From Plumapathes pennacea (taxonomy: Eukaryota; Cnidaria; Anthozoa; Antipatharia; Myriopathidae), in NCBI GenBank assembly GCA_964036295.1, contig OZ038464.1, positions 186,001 to 250,000 on the forward strand: a stretch of DNA of 64,000 nt, written 5' to 3'. The position numbers and the translations under genes were made by a program. The notes beneath the pieces were generated by a model. That model made no database searches. It was given only the letters and a program-made list of their open reading frames with translations, and had not been told where the DNA came from. This document shows positions 22,959-35,881 of this stretch, in pieces; position 1 is the first letter of the stretch; the number at the start of each line of letters is the position of its first letter.

Positions 22959-23165
22959 GGAGCACTTATTTGAGGATTTACAGATCTGTAGCTGTTCAGC
23001 ATGTAGACATACACGAGGAGGAGTGGAGGATAAACCCTTACTTGAACTTGTTTTGAATGTCAGGGCTGGTTCCTGAGCTTCTGTCCTGCGTCGCTGTGGA
23101 TGTGGGGTGCAACTTTGTTAAACAACAAAATACGTGAAAGTGTGCTGAAGTTCAAGAAAGCTTGA
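19901..23165 (+). CDS. HSDL1: Hydroxysteroid dehydrogenase-like protein 1 (SDR family)
   Basis: Twelve exons: 19901-19979, 20193-20321, 20382-20464, 20823-20898, 21156-21269, 21530-21588, 21707-21751, 21834-21868, 22089-22170, 22284-22349, 22682-22831, 23064-23165. They sum to 1020 nt, 339 residues, near the 330 of human HSDL1. After a hydrophobic N-terminal anchor (about 27-55) comes the Rossmann cofactor motif TGASDGIG (84-91), NNVG (162-165), active-site Ser217, and YSATK (Tyr230, Lys234). The C-terminus (GYWSHALQ then WMWGATLLN) is specific to HSDL1 rather than HSD17B3/12. Vertebrate HSDL1 is regarded as inactive because the catalytic Tyr is Phe; here the full Ser-Tyr-Lys set is present. 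Exon 3 is placed at 20382 because the next AG (20392) would give an immediate stop; this makes intron 2 only 60 bp. Confidence 0.9.
22923..22957 (+). repeat. Poly-G tract (35 G) in HSDL1 intron 11
   Basis: Uninterrupted G run on the transcribed sense strand, between exons 11 and 12. Confidence 0.9.
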
Positions 23166-23860
23166 CAACCAGAGGACATCTTAGAGTAAGCAAATGAACA
23201 ACGACGTTGTGCATCCTATTTTTTTTTATCCATTTTTGATATTTTGATAGTTATTATGTGGTGTTACCACTAAGTTTACAGTAATATAAAGTAATATGAG
23301 CAGTAGTTGTGTAATAGTCCACTATTGCATTTCCAAATGGTGGGAGTCTTATTGAAGAACAAACCAATACTATATACAATAATACAATGGGACCATCAGA
23401 ATCCAGAATTCCTTTGATAGGATGATTCACGTTCAAACTTTACTTCTAGTGCTTGATGGTAGATTTGATCAATCTGTCCAATATTGTCAGGGAAAAAAAA
23501 AAAAAAAAAAAAAAAAACTGGTCCACGATATTTGCCTGTGAAGTTTCAAACAGGGTTGCTCCTCCTGATTTGGCTTTTCCAATATTCCAGAAAGTTTTGT
23601 ATCCGGTAAAGGTAGTGCCGTGCGGCCAGCATTGTCAAATGGGGCGTGACCCTTCGTCAATCTTCTTATTTCATTACACCTCGTCTGCGCGCCATATGTC
23701 ACGTTTTGTCTTTTCCTTGCGCATTCTCTTCGGTCTTCTACTGCGTGACTCACTTTGTGTCACGTTTTCACCAAGCCTTAGCAGCGTGACCATAATATGA
23801 GTTACTGTGTTTCTGTCGCGCTTCTGAACTTTCCTTTCACTAGCCAGCGTAACGTTCTGC
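23166..23860. other. Convergent 3' region between HSDL1 and the K2P channel
   Basis: Holds the 3' UTRs of two tail-to-tail genes. A 27-base A tract lies at about 23491-23517. No further coding sequence recognised. Confidence 0.5.
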
Positions 23861-26800
23861 TTATTCCGCTGCTGGCGTGACTGTCATGTCACGCTCTACT
23901 CCGTCGTCTGGCCTGACAGTGATACCGTTTTTAGCGTCACGCTTCTCGTCATTAGAGTTTACCCGAATACTTGTTAGCGTGACGGGTTTGTCCGTCCGTC
24001 GAATTGTCGATTTTTGTTGGATTCTGGCGGGCACTTGAGACACCTCTTCAATGGCGTTGAAAATCGAGCAAATAACTGTGGAAACGACGGAAAGACCAAC
24101 AAACATAAACAAAAGCATGATGAACGAAACAAAGAGTCGCTTGCCGCTCTCACCCAGACCGAGTTTATCCAGTTTACTCGCGCGTTCCACGCGAGGGAAA
24201 AGATCTCCAAAGCCGATAGTACTCAACGCAATAAAATTGAAGTACACTCCATCGAAAAACGTCCAGCCGTCAAAAATCGTGTCTAACGCCCCGCCCACTA
24301 GAAGGACAATTACCATGACAACGAATGACGTCACGGCAGCTTTGATTCCGATGTGCGCCGGGTCCTGGCGTCCACGCATGCGCCTCTCAGCATACCGCAG
24401 GACGGAGCAGATGAGGCGCATGAATCGTTCGCCGACATTTTTGAGGAAGACAGCGTTCAGCGGGATGCCAACGAGGGCGCAGGCGATGCAAAACAAACGA
24501 CCGCCAAACGTCACAGGGACCACGTGACCAAAGCCTGGACAGTGAGTAAAGATTTGCATAAATTAGAATAAATTATTAAGGATTAACTATTATCTTACGC
24601 CCTACTTTTAGTGTGAAGAAAACGGCTTATGGTTTTGTATCCCAATAGACTCAAAGTTATAGCCAGGCAAGCGACGAACAGTGAAGCTTTTTCCAGCAAA
24701 TTCAATTCACACAAATTACTCTCCGCAAAAATTTACTCCCTCCAGTTATTCTGCTTCTTTTGAATAGAAACTTTCGCTATCGAAATGACATTGGACTAAT
24801 TTAGGACTTTTAGCAATAGCTTTTAATAAGATACAACAGCCCGAGCAATAAATAAAATATTTTTATCCTGCAAATCTAATACAAAACTTTACTACCATTC
24901 GGTATGGTATGGCAATGTCATATTCTGCAACCAAAAGCAAGTAAAAACTCGTTTGATAAATTAGCAAGATTATGTTTCCTCTCCTTGGATCGCAGGGAAA
25001 TCACAAAAAATTTGTTCCCAGCAGGCAATGGCAGTCATGCCGAATCGTAAAAATTAGTTCCCGCATAATACGAAAAATCTTCAATCCGCAAAATGAAACT
25101 CTCGTGCTACATGATGCGTATTTGAGAACTGCATGCGTAATCTTCACAGAATAAGGTCTGTTTCGTGGTGTTTATAGAATAGTGACTCAACTGCAGGACG
25201 TGTAAATGTTTAATATTGACTCGAACCCTGAAGTTCTGAAATCAATTGTTAGAAAATGCCTCTAATCCTCCGCGTACTTAGTGTTCGTGCAGTTTGTTAC
25301 ATTTTCATAGACTTACCAAGACGGAGACGGTTAAGTTTCTTTCCAGTCCATTTCTTTTGAGTATTTCTCGCATTTTGAAATAATAGTGAATAGATGACAA
25401 TAGAAAGGATAATCGCTGTAATTAATTGTAGACACTGATTGGCTGAAAATTACTATATGCGTTTAGGTCACCATGTTTAGAACCATGGTAGTCACATTCT
25501 CTTGACCATGGTTAATACCGTGAGGTTTTCAACATTATTCCTTCAATGTTTTTGTGTCGTATATAAGGTTTGCATATAGCAGACGCGAAACAAAATCTCA
25601 TTATGGGTCGATTGTTGTCCGAAGACAAAGCTAGAAAAGGCATTAAGATAAACACAGGGAACCAAATATAAAAAGTTTGTTTTGATTAAAAAGCGGTTCG
25701 CATAGAGGTGCAGATGGTATTATTGTGTGAACACAATCTTTTTTTTTTTTATTGTTATTAACGTGGAGAAGAAGGCTTTAAACCTCGAGTCGATAGAGAA
25801 CCTTGCGGGATATTTTGTCTGAGAGAAGTTGGCAAAAATGAGCTTCTTAAAACCGTAGCATGAGTAGCAGCTGTATATGACACAATAGTCAATTTGTCTT
25901 GGCGGCCTCTTTGTTGAAATTTGTATTATCAATTAATCGTGAGACAGTTCAGAAACAATTACCTCCATTTCTGTTTCCTAGGCCGCGAGTTGAGTCTAAT
26001 TGGACATCATGGCTGTCCGTTTTCACTTTGCATTGCATCTATCCAGGCTAAATACTGCTCTTAAATACAAATACAAATCGGGACATATCTCGTCTTTTCG
26101 CACATCATGTAAGACGTCCTACTTTCAAAAGGCACTGATATAGCATTTGATAACAATTCTGATTTTAATTAAATAATACAAAGTGAAGTTCGAAAGCAAA
26201 TCCTTCTCAGTTGTCTTTATTCCGTCCAAGGCTGGTTAGACTAGCGACATCAAAAAGAACCATAACAACCTGATGCGCCAGTGAAAACACGGAATATCGA
26301 CACAACTGTAAGCCCTTTTTTTTCGCGTAAGGTTTTATGCTTATGTGTCTGCTTTATGTCGTTCAGTAGTAAAAACCACCCGTTACAGATCGAAATAGTT
26401 ATTCTCGTAACCTGAAAAAGTTTTACAAGACGCAGTTTGATATTGCCAGTCGCTTTGTCAATGTTTAGATACACTATAAAATGTACTTTATCCCGCTGCA
26501 CCAACGGGGCAAGTTTTCCCAATTTTGACGGTTTGTGAAAGTGCGTTTGCGTTATAAATACTGTAGCTGCCAAAAACATATGCTGCAGAAGTCTCTCGAC
26601 ATTCTTTTTCTGTTATTTTGACACTCATTTTAGGTATAAATTTGACATCTTTCAAGCTAGTAACCACAACCGCCTCCTCAAATAACCTCACAAAAACATT
26701 GAGCTAAAACGAAAATTTATCCGCGCAGCATACTCACCCATTGTGGTGATGACAGTTATTGTGAACCAGAAAGAGTGATAAAAGTTCCAATAGTTCTTAT

Positions 26801-27113
26801 ACCCCGACGTGTAGCCCAACTTGTTCATCAAACTCACTTCCTGTACGAACTCCACGAATTCCTCCTCGCTCAGGTTGAATTTTGCCTTGTAGAAGATTTT
26901 TCGTTTCTCGTAATAACGGTATTGATGTCGATCGTAGTCCGATTCTAACGCCCTGAATACAAGTGCACAAACGCACATATAGAGCATAAGCATGGTGAAG
27001 ACGAGCAGAAACTTGAACGAACGACTTGTCGCGTGAAACGTGATCACTTGTTTTGAAGTACAGGCCCAGGAGAGGTCGTTAGAGCGCCGCCTTGTACAAG
27101 GTTTGTTAGACAT
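23861..27113 (-). CDS. Two-pore-domain potassium channel (K2P/KCNK family)
   Basis: Two exons on the minus strand, 26738-27113 and 23861-24534, joined in phase 1: 1050 nt, 349 residues. TM1 at about 33-54, then an extracellular cap region, first pore helix and filter TTMGFGH (123-129), TM2 (LFCIACALVGIPLNAVFL), a basic cytoplasmic loop, TM3 (about 195-207), second filter STIGFGD (230-236), TM4 (FVSFIMLLFMFVGLSVVSTV), and a hydrophilic C-tail with basic stretches. Both filters are intact, so a K+-selective leak channel in the plasma membrane is expected. The single intron falls inside the first filter, after the first base of the Gly codon in TTMG, a position shared by many K2P genes. The subfamily (TASK, TWIK or other) cannot be fixed by eye. 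It is convergent with HSDL1. Confidence 0.92.
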
Positions 27114-27913
27114 GTCTTCATTCGCGTCAATCGCAGCCGTGGTGAGTTTGTTTTGTTGCTGTTGGCTGAAAGTCGCGTCCCATCAGAAGTTGTGCATCTG
27201 CAGAAGTCAAAACAATCGTTTGTTGTCACTCGCTAATTGAAGCTACTACCACCAGCGTCACTACTGCCAATAAACTCTTAAGTAAATTTAAAGTAAAGTA
27301 AATACTTCTTTTTTCGGTTAACAGGCGTATCTAAAACGCACAACGTCCGGCCCAAAATAGCACTCTCGCTCGCCCACGGACATAAATGATGTGAAATTCT
27401 CAGCGAAAAACGACGTATCAATATTTATATCTTTGGGTACTTTTGAAGTCGGTGCATTACCCGGTTTATTATCAAAGTAATGTTGACTGTCTTTCACCTA
27501 ACGTGACTAAACAATGGAATAAGAGCTCGTGTGGCGTAAGACCCTGTGATTGGCTACTTGAGAAATGGTCGCCAAAAGAAGAAGTCGTGACTTTTCGCAC
27601 AAACTTTTAGGGGCTCTGACGTAAACAACTTTTATCTGATGCCACTTTTGATTGGCTAACGCCTGCTATTCGGATTTTTTATTAATTTCACCTAAGTGAC
27701 ATGTTTACTTCTGAAATTTTCATTCTATGCATCGCTCTTTTCTTCACTGAGAATTTCGTGAATTTGCGCAAACTCCAAGACTAATCTCAGGATTTTCGGA
27801 ACTGTAAATTTCATGATAACAAAGAAGCATGGCGCGCTTCGGGCGATCCATGTCCGGCGTCTCTGGGCGAATTTGAATGTTTTTGTTCGAGAAACCTAAA
27901 AGTGAAAGTTACC

Positions 27914-27947
<34 letters not shown>

Positions 27948-30450
27948 AAGTAGTGTGTAGTAAAAATAGTCTTTGTCAGCCAAATGGACTACCGAATCGA
28001 CACAAGCCAATCTGCATTTTAATGGACACTGTTGACTTGGTTGACTTTGGCCGAGCTCAGAATTCCGCGAAAAATTTTCACCTTTGTCCTGCTCATTGCA
28101 AATCCGTCCGCAAGTTCGTGTTTTGCGAGCTTGTGCATGTTGACTAGTTGGAAGTCCGTTTAGCCAGGGCTTATAGCAGGGCCGCAACAAAGCAGCTTCA
28201 TAGAAAGTCCGTTTTCTTTATTATAAGCCGACTGTATAAGATCTACTAAATTGATACCTCTTCGGCGATCCCAGTGAAAATACAATCATCTCCCTCTAAG
28301 ACGGGACACCTCGAGAACAGCTCCAACTGTCCGTTTTAGAGAGGTGTCCGTCATAAAAATAAAGCTAGGGTAAATGACTGAAGAAACGACAGAGACCGCT
28401 TCCACTATAGGTGTTCGTTTAAAGAGAGTTCACTGTACTCCACACATTGTAAACTTTTTCTCCTCGTTTTGCCGTCATGGATGCGCGGTTCGTTTGATCA
28501 TATCTACGTCATAATCATATTTTCCTGGTTGTTATCTCGCACGTACGAGTTTTATCGTTCACAACAGCTGTTCACTTCTCTTGGTCTTTATAGCGAATGC
28601 ACTTACTACAACTGCTGCGCGCGGTATTTTCTCACGAATGTATTTATCTATTCATTCATCTGGTTATTCGATGCTCCTTATGCAGGCACTTGTTCTTAAT
28701 TTGTTACGTACTTTCGTTGTCATTCTTTATATTATCTCACTAACACAAGCACGTACATCCTCTCCCTTTTTTGTGTGGTATGTGTCTTCTGAGTTTATGG
28801 GTTCTCGGTGTTTCTCTTTTTCCGGTTATATATTTGTTTCTTTGTTCTTCTTTGTACTGTTTTCCCGTTATTTTTTTTTTCACGGCATTTCTCGGTTGAA
28901 AACGCCAGTGAATGGACCAGATACCCAGTCTTACTTGATTAAAAACACTCTAATTGCTACCAATTCTCAATTCTGTGGACCATGTCAAAAGCGAGGCTAT
29001 TCTGCGACTGTGGAAAAGGTTTCGTATCCAAGGCAACATGACTCGTAACAATATTATTGTTAGTCATCTAATCAAATAATGTGAATTTGTTTGAGGTTTC
29101 ATGTAATATATATTGTTGACGATATTTCTGGGACGATTCCGGACCGGAGAAGTGGAAATTTATAACAAATATTCTGGATGCGAAAAGTGAAACATTGCCT
29201 CAGTTGATGAATGGCACCCAGATTTAAGCGATTTACTTGTTTAATTTGGGACGCGGTATTTATCAATGAAACTGTCGCTTTTAGACATTTTATGTAAAGT
29301 ATCCCGCGTAAATAGACTGAATAAGGACTCGGCCATTCACGAATACGTGGCACTCACTTTCATTGGCTTTAAAAAAGAATAGACAAGAATAGACTGGTGC
29401 CGGGTAAATTAGGGTCAAATTGATTTTGGTGACTGATACCGTTCTGAAAATACACTCGCTGTATATTAGCTACAAGAAATGTATGGTACATGGTGTACCA
29501 GCTCAAGTCGCACTTTGTCATAGCTCAGTTGAATAGTTGTTTTTGGACAAGCTTCTACTTACTGTGAGAATTCCCAGTATTAAACATTGCATCTACTTGT
29601 AGTTCAGTTTCAAACATTTCAAGTAACTCACCTGCAGTTTGCGGCTCATTTTATCTGTTGCTGGTCACATTCTCAGTTCAGTTTCTAGGAACCAGTTTGC
29701 TTTCTGCACCTGTCTTCGTATTTTTTTTTTTTTTTTCTTTCTTTCTTTCGCGGGACACGAATCAACTTTGCCTGACTGATTTTAGAACTTTATGACGTGC
29801 AATGCTGGTTCTCTTATTCTAAAAGACCACATATGATTGGATACTAGTTACCAAGGACACTAATACCAGAAAAACCTGTTGTGTTTCGCAGAGAGTCAAG
29901 TGGTTTTAACGCTCCTGAAAATATTTGTTCTCGGGTTTATTGAATTCGCACTGTCTCGCTCAAGCGTATGTTTCGATTCAGTCAGACTTCTCTTGAATAA
30001 ATAAGAAAAGAGTGCGGGTATTGCGTTTGACTCATTGAGTCGTCTGAGCGTTTTTTAAAGCTTTATGGTCTCTTGGTTTTACAGTTCAAGAGTTGTTGGT
30101 TGAGTCAAATTCTGCCATTTCTTTATTTCCGAACAAGAAAGAGAACTCACCGAACGTACGTCGATTATGTATTTTTTTTTTTTATCCTTGCGGAATAGGC
30201 ATAAGACCCCTTCTCAAAAGAAAGTCTTATTGGATTATTATAGTTTTCACTTTGTGCAAACACGGACACAAATAAATGGATTTGCACATCGCATTGTATT
30301 ATCAAAGTGAGGGCGTCCGTTCTCCATAGCAACGGGAGAACCAATCAAAATCCGTCGAAACATAACCTCTTGAAAGTCTAAACTTTAGTTAATAATACAC
30401 GCAAGTTGAGGTGAGGCTTCACTTGTGAAATTGCGCCTTTTTTCCGTGGA
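27114..30450. other. Divergent intergenic region between K2P channel and TBATA homologue
   Basis: Upstream of both genes. Minus-strand CCAAT pentamers (ATTGG on plus) near 27550 and 27650 could belong to the K2P promoter. An A tract lies at about 27915-27942. A repeat-like stretch at about 28290-28440 has inverted phrases CTCTAAGACGGGACACCTC and GTTTTAGAGAGGTGTCCG. No coding gene recognised. Confidence 0.45.
30319..30333 (+). promoter_or_regulatory. X-box-like (RFX-type) motif upstream of TBATA homologue
   Basis: GTTCTCCATAGCAAC, about 120 bp before the ATG. The right half CCATAGCAAC matches the RFX half-site well, the left half poorly. RFX sites are typical of ciliary and sperm genes, which fits the testis and cilia association of TBATA, but this is a motif guess. 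Confidence 0.3.
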
Positions 30451-31883
30451 ATGGCCAGTATGCCTTCGTTTAAACCAGATGGAGGCCAATCGCTGCTCGT
30501 TAGAGATCCAATACAGGAAAGTTTTAGCTCAAAACTTCCAAACACGAGTCGCTATGCGTGGCCAAAGCCCCGGTCCGAATCTTCATTGAGTACTTCGAGC
30601 TTTCCAAGCAGATCGAGCAAGAACCCGTTCTTTGCAAGGCATAATCCTCATCCGCAAAGGGTTCGTCATTTGAAAGGGCTGCTGGATATTCCAGTGTGTA
30701 CTGTTATTGATCAGCCCGGCGTTGAAGACGATGCGTCAAGATTTCTCGTGACCACACCGACGATCGACCAAATGCGACAACGACCTTTGAAAGGTCTCCG
30801 TATGCCGATAAATGCCGATGCTTATGTGATGACCAAAGAAAAAGCTATACCAAGCATTGGTTTAGGTGAGTTTTTCAGCAAATTAGTCAGCATGGAGACA
30901 CGAAGGTTCACTTTAATGCCACTTAGCAACCAACACCTGTCACGTTGAAGATTGATAATTGTGGAAATGTGTCTATAATTCCTCGATAATTTTACGAACA
31001 GCAGTCTCTTTACTCTTAATTCTCGTGTTGCCAGTTAGTGAGAGGGTGCTTTAGTGCTCAATAAGCAATTTCTGACTTTCTTTTGTTTATATAAATGTGC
31101 AGGTTCCCTCGTAATAGTTGTCTATGGACCGGTGTAGAAAGTTATTCGCTTTGTTTGATACAGCTGCTACCAGACATTTAATGGGCATCCGTTCTGTTTT
31201 GTGAAAAACATGTCTCTTTGAGTGGATTTTGTTTGCTTTGTATTACAAACACACAATCATTCGCGACTGCTTGCAAAGAAACGGTGGCGCGAATGGAATA
31301 TTAATCTATTCGTCATTTTGTTTATATTTTGTCGGACTTATTTTTCTAAATATATCTCTGAGGGATATATATTACTCCTTTTTTTTTCTTATATCTGTTC
31401 ACCTCTAAGTTCAATGTTAGTTTTAATCAACGCCAACCAACACAACAAAGCTAGACATCAATATATATATATATGGTGGCATTGCATATTCCATGAGCTT
31501 TATTATCAGTGATAAAAATATCACAATCTGCGTAAAATATCTTATGTGCTTGCGACAGTTGCGAAGGGCTTCACAAAGCAATTAGTAGGCGGCGGTGTTA
31601 GAGAGACTTGTAAAGTCAAATTCATTTCAATTTGAAGACGCAAAGAATTTTCCGATGCGCGTAATAAAATTCTTATCTCGTCACCAAAAGTATTTTGTTT
31701 GTTTTGCAGTTCTGTTTGCTTGTGTCAATACATATTTCATTATTAAATGGGATTTTTGATATTCCTTGAGGGCTTACAAAACAGTTCCGACACGTACTAC
31801 TGTGAAAACATTTCCTTGGAACAATTTTCGATACGATTTATACAGCTAGTATTGTTGTTTCTGCTTTGTGTGACAAAAAAAAA

Positions 31884-31915
<32 letters not shown>

Positions 31916-34900
31916 ACAAAACAAAAAACATTTTTTAGCGTGTCCTTTTTTAAATTTAAACATATTCGTCCAATTTTGTTAAAAAAACTAAATTATTGTG
32001 GAAATGGTATTTTAAATTTTCATTATGAAATTGTTTTTATCCAAAAAAAAAAAAGAAAAAGAAAAAACAACACATGTTGCACATTACAAGCATGTATTTT
32101 TAATGCTTTGAAAATGCCCATCAGATTGTCCTGCCTGATACATAATTTGGTTTCTGTGAATTATTTACACTTGTGCACATAGGAATTTTTAGTACCATTC
32201 TATTTTGTGGGTGAGAATAGATAGTTATTATTAAGCTCTATAAAACCAAAGAAAATGTATTATTTGATAATGCTAAGAGAATATTGCTGGTACACTGTAG
32301 TCTTACCAAGAGATTATTTGCCACTTCCTCCACACTGAACTATGCAACAATTTATTTCTAGCTGTTTTGAAAACCTCTTAATCATCAATGAGTTGCAGGC
32401 ATATTGTGTATGATATGACTGTATAGATGAGTTAAAACTGCACCTTGTAAATTGGCAGGCCTTAGCAGTGAGTGATACAATCTTTATTATTTTTTATAAT
32501 GAGGCTGACACATTGAATTTACACCCTACCAGTTCCCATCACCCAGACCTGGCGAGATGAACTGAAGAGATTGACAGAAGCAGCTGGACTGAAATCCAAA
32601 AGCCAGTACACAAACACCAATGCCTACCAGGTGCCAATGTCGCGACTGGGATCACGGCAGGCTGAAAGATCTCCACCCTCTAGGCAAGGTGAGGGACTGC
32701 CACCTTCGAGGAATGGAGAAAAAGCTGGTCCTGGACGGCTTGATTCCAGGGCGGCAGAGAGGCCATCAATGTCACGACATGGTGTACGTGTTGATGAACG
32801 TCCTCTTCAGCATATTGCACCCTATCCAGACCGAGAAAGTATGGTAGGTGTCATCCCTGAGGACAATCTTATGGTACATATACTGCTGTAAGCTACTTTT
32901 ATAATCATGTGGACAATCTTATGGTACATATACTGCTGTAAGCTACTTTTATAATCATGTGCAACAGCAAATAATACTTTCTGCTGCCCACATAAAATGT
33001 TTGTCAGGTACATATCTCTGCTAAGCTTGCTTTTTTTTCTAGAATTTTATTTTATTTAATTAATTAATTAATTAAATAATTAAGTAATTTTTATTTATTT
33101 TTTCATGAAATATTTTTAGTAAATATTGCAAAATTTTCCAAGCACTGCATTGCCAACAATATTTTAATAACTGCAATGTTGCAACAGCCAGAGTTTATCA
33201 AACTAACTCTAACTATAATCTATTTATTGTCAGGTGCTGGAGTTGCTGGGAACGATTTTACAGACTGACTCACTTACGGCAATACAAAGCTGGCTGGCTA
33301 ATGCTCCTGACAGAGGTACATGAATCTTTTTCTGTAGATCATATCGATCATTAATGAATTTCAATCAAGCCAGCCATGCAAGCAATATAGTGAGAAAATA
33401 TTTATTCTCACAATCGAAGAGGCAAATGTATTGATCAGTGTAGTGAGAATTCACAGTTCAATATTACTGTAGCTGAACACATCAGATCAATTCTCCCAAC
33501 CATCAAAAAGGAAATGTATTGAACAGTGTAGTGAGAATTGATAGTTCAATCAGCAGATCATCTCTTCCAACCATCAAAGAGGAACTGAATTATATGAGCA
33601 GTGTAGTAAGAATTAATAGCTCAATCAGCAAATCAATTCTCCCACCATCAAAAAGAGGAATGTATGAGCAGTACAGTGAGAATTAAGTAGTGAGAATTAA
33701 TAGTTCAATCTTTTTTTTTTTTTTTTTTGTTCTTACAGAGAAAGAGATTGTGTTAGACATGATCCGTGCTGTGAGTTCATCTGACCGAGAATTCAGGGAA
33801 GGATACAATGAGGTCATCAGGTCTCCAACTTATGATGACCAGATGCTGCAGCAAGAAAGCAGCTTGGAGGTCGACGAGATTAGAAAATACAACGAGGAAA
33901 AACAGAAAGAGAAGGAGGAAGAAGACAAAAAGAAACAAGAGGAAACTGAAGTAGCAAAACCAAGGTTTGTACAAAAGATGATATGCAGTTTAAATGTGTC
34001 TAGAGAGTTTTTGACATTTCAATAACTTTTAAACAGTGTTAGTTTTATAAATCTGAAACAGGATACAGCAAAGACACATGAGATGGGATCAAGTGATTTA
34101 TATGTCACCCCACTTCTTAGGGTGGCAGTAAAGTAGTACCTTTATTTTATCTTCCATTTGAAGTCCTCCTTAATCAAGGTTTTGATGAATCCTATATTTC
34201 TATTGTCTATCTTTTCTGTCCTTTTCTTTCTTTATTCCTTTTTTCATTCATCCTCAATCAAGGTTTGATGACCTTTATTTGTCTATCCCTTACCTCCCTT
34301 TTTTCTTTCATCCATCTTTTATTTCATCCTTTCATTCAGTCATCCTCAATCAAGGTGTTGGTTACTTGTGTCTTTCTACTTTTACTTGTCTATCCCTTAC
34401 CTCCCTTTTTTTCTTTCTTGAATCTTTCATTTCATCCTTCCATTCATTGATCTTCAAATTCTTTTTCTTTCCTTCCCCATTTCTATTTCTTTCATTCATG
34501 TATTATTCTATTCTTCCTTCCTCTCTTGCTCTCTCCAGGCATTTCAAGAAAGCCTCTTCTTCCAAACCAACACAACCTCCACTGCACGGAGCATTCCTCA
34601 TGGTCCAGGGTGCACCTGTAAAGTGTCTATCGACCAGACCAGGTCCTTGTTCTGTAGTGTACTGTCTGCCAATACTAATACAGCCGGCTGTCCCCAGTGC
34701 ATTGGGGGCAGCAAGGTTTTTTGTCTGTCTGGACTTGACTTTCTTTCTGAACAGGATAGTTGGCTTTTTCTTATCTCTTTCTTTTTCCTTCTCCTCTGTT
34801 CTGTCTTTGCTGCTGTGGTAATTGAGGTGTATTGGAACCAGTATCCCTCACATGACATGTGGTTTTTGTCTCTGTCAAAGTAATCCTGGGAGCAAATATG

Positions 34901-35881
34901 GCTCGATACAGAGATGATACAAAAGCCCTGTGGTTCTCAGCCACTTCACTTCTTTCTCAGCCTTTATACCGTAACTGTAAATGTTTGTGTGATCAGAGAC
35001 AAACTTCTCCTTTCAATACACAGTCACCTGTATGTACTTCAGTATGGAGAAAATGGCAGGTGATCTCTTGTTTGGGTTAAGATTGATCAGAGGCAAACTT
35101 CTCCTTTCAATACATAGTCAGCTGTATGTAGTTTAGTATGGAGAAAATGACAGGTGATCTCTTGCTTGGGTTTAGTTGATCAGACTATCATTTTTCCTGA
35201 ATACTATTGGTGTGTTTTATCTAAGGCAGGTCGGTAGAGTTGTAGCCCCAGATAATGGAACCTTGCGTGCAAATTACGTGTGTCATTTGTAAAATTCAAG
35301 TTGGTCACTCTTGTGTTATTTTTTCTCTGAGTTGTACTCAGTCATGACGTTGTTCTTTTCTTGTTTATTTATTTATTTCTTGTTGTATGTATGTTTGTTT
35401 GTTTGTTTTTAGAACTCCCCGGTCGGCAGCGAGCCAGAACTTTACCCAGTACCAGTGGACCAGCCCAAGCCACAAGCCGAGCTCGCCATTTATTGTCACT
35501 GAAAAGAAAAAAGAAACCATGATGGACCAGTTGAGGCCGAGGCCCGGCACTGCAGAAGCGGAGATTGAAGGTTTGATTCACTCTCTTCCTGTCTCTTGTT
35601 TCTCTTTCCTTTATCGTGTGCAAAGTAATTTAACTTCCTGTGTGTACGTTTTCACAGATATCCGCAGTAGACTCCAGTCCAGGTCGTCTCCACGTGTTTT
35701 CAGTCACCAACGCCCCTCGGCTTCCCGTCTGTCCCAGCGGCCTCAAACTCAGCAAAGTGTGTACGTTCCTCCGGCCGTTGCCCTTGATCCTGTTGCCCAG
35801 CGGCCTCCTAGTCACCAGTCCATCAAGAGTCAACAGTCAGTAATCAAAAGCATTTTGTCATACAAACCCGGCCAGAATTGA
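30451..35881 (+). CDS. TBATA: TBATA (SPATIAL) homologue
   Basis: Six exons: 30451-30865, 32533-32843, 33234-33315, 33739-33964, 35413-35570, 35658-35881; 1416 nt, 471 residues, all GT/AG with matching phases. Two blocks match vertebrate TBATA: FFARHNPHPQRVRHLKGL then DIPVCTV (residues about 60-85), and VLELLGTILQTDSLTAIQSW then LANAP (243 onward). Between them lie Ser/Pro/Arg-rich repeats of the form SRxGxRxxERP; exon 4 ends in a Glu/Lys-rich helix, and the C-terminus is basic and disordered. Vertebrate TBATA is expressed in thymus, brain and testis and is associated with spermatid differentiation; molecular function is poorly defined. Longer than the human protein because of extra low-complexity sequence. 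An alternative exon after an AG at 34538 has no donor that keeps frame with exon 5, so I left it out. Confidence 0.85.
32861..32960 (+). repeat. Exact 50-bp tandem duplication
   Basis: The 50-bp unit beginning GGACAATCTTATGGTACATA occurs twice without a difference, 17 bp into TBATA intron 2. Perfect identity implies a recent event or an assembly artefact. Confidence 0.9.
33400..33710 (+). repeat. Tandem array of a family A MITE core segment
   Basis: Four units of about 70-90 bp containing TTCTCCCAACCATCAAA and AGTGTAGTGAGAATTGATAG then TTCAATCAGC, which is the central part of the family A MITE. Located in TBATA intron 3. Confidence 0.75.
34990..35275 (+). repeat. Family B repeat, second locus (2 units plus right flank)
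   Basis: ACTTCTCCTTTCA at 35003 and 35097, 94 bp apart, followed by GTTGATCAGACTATCA as at the 12.3 kb locus. In TBATA intron 4. Confidence 0.8.

Noticed and set aside
34539..34620. Possible extra TBATA exon after a pyrimidine-rich acceptor
   Set aside because: It joins exon 4 in phase, but available donors leave phase 0 or 1 whereas exon 5 needs phase 2; direct joining of exon 4 to exon 5 keeps the frame.
35387..35881. Independent 164-residue protein on the plus strand
   Set aside because: It reads through the intron between TBATA exons 5 and 6; the splice sites and phases show two exons of TBATA.
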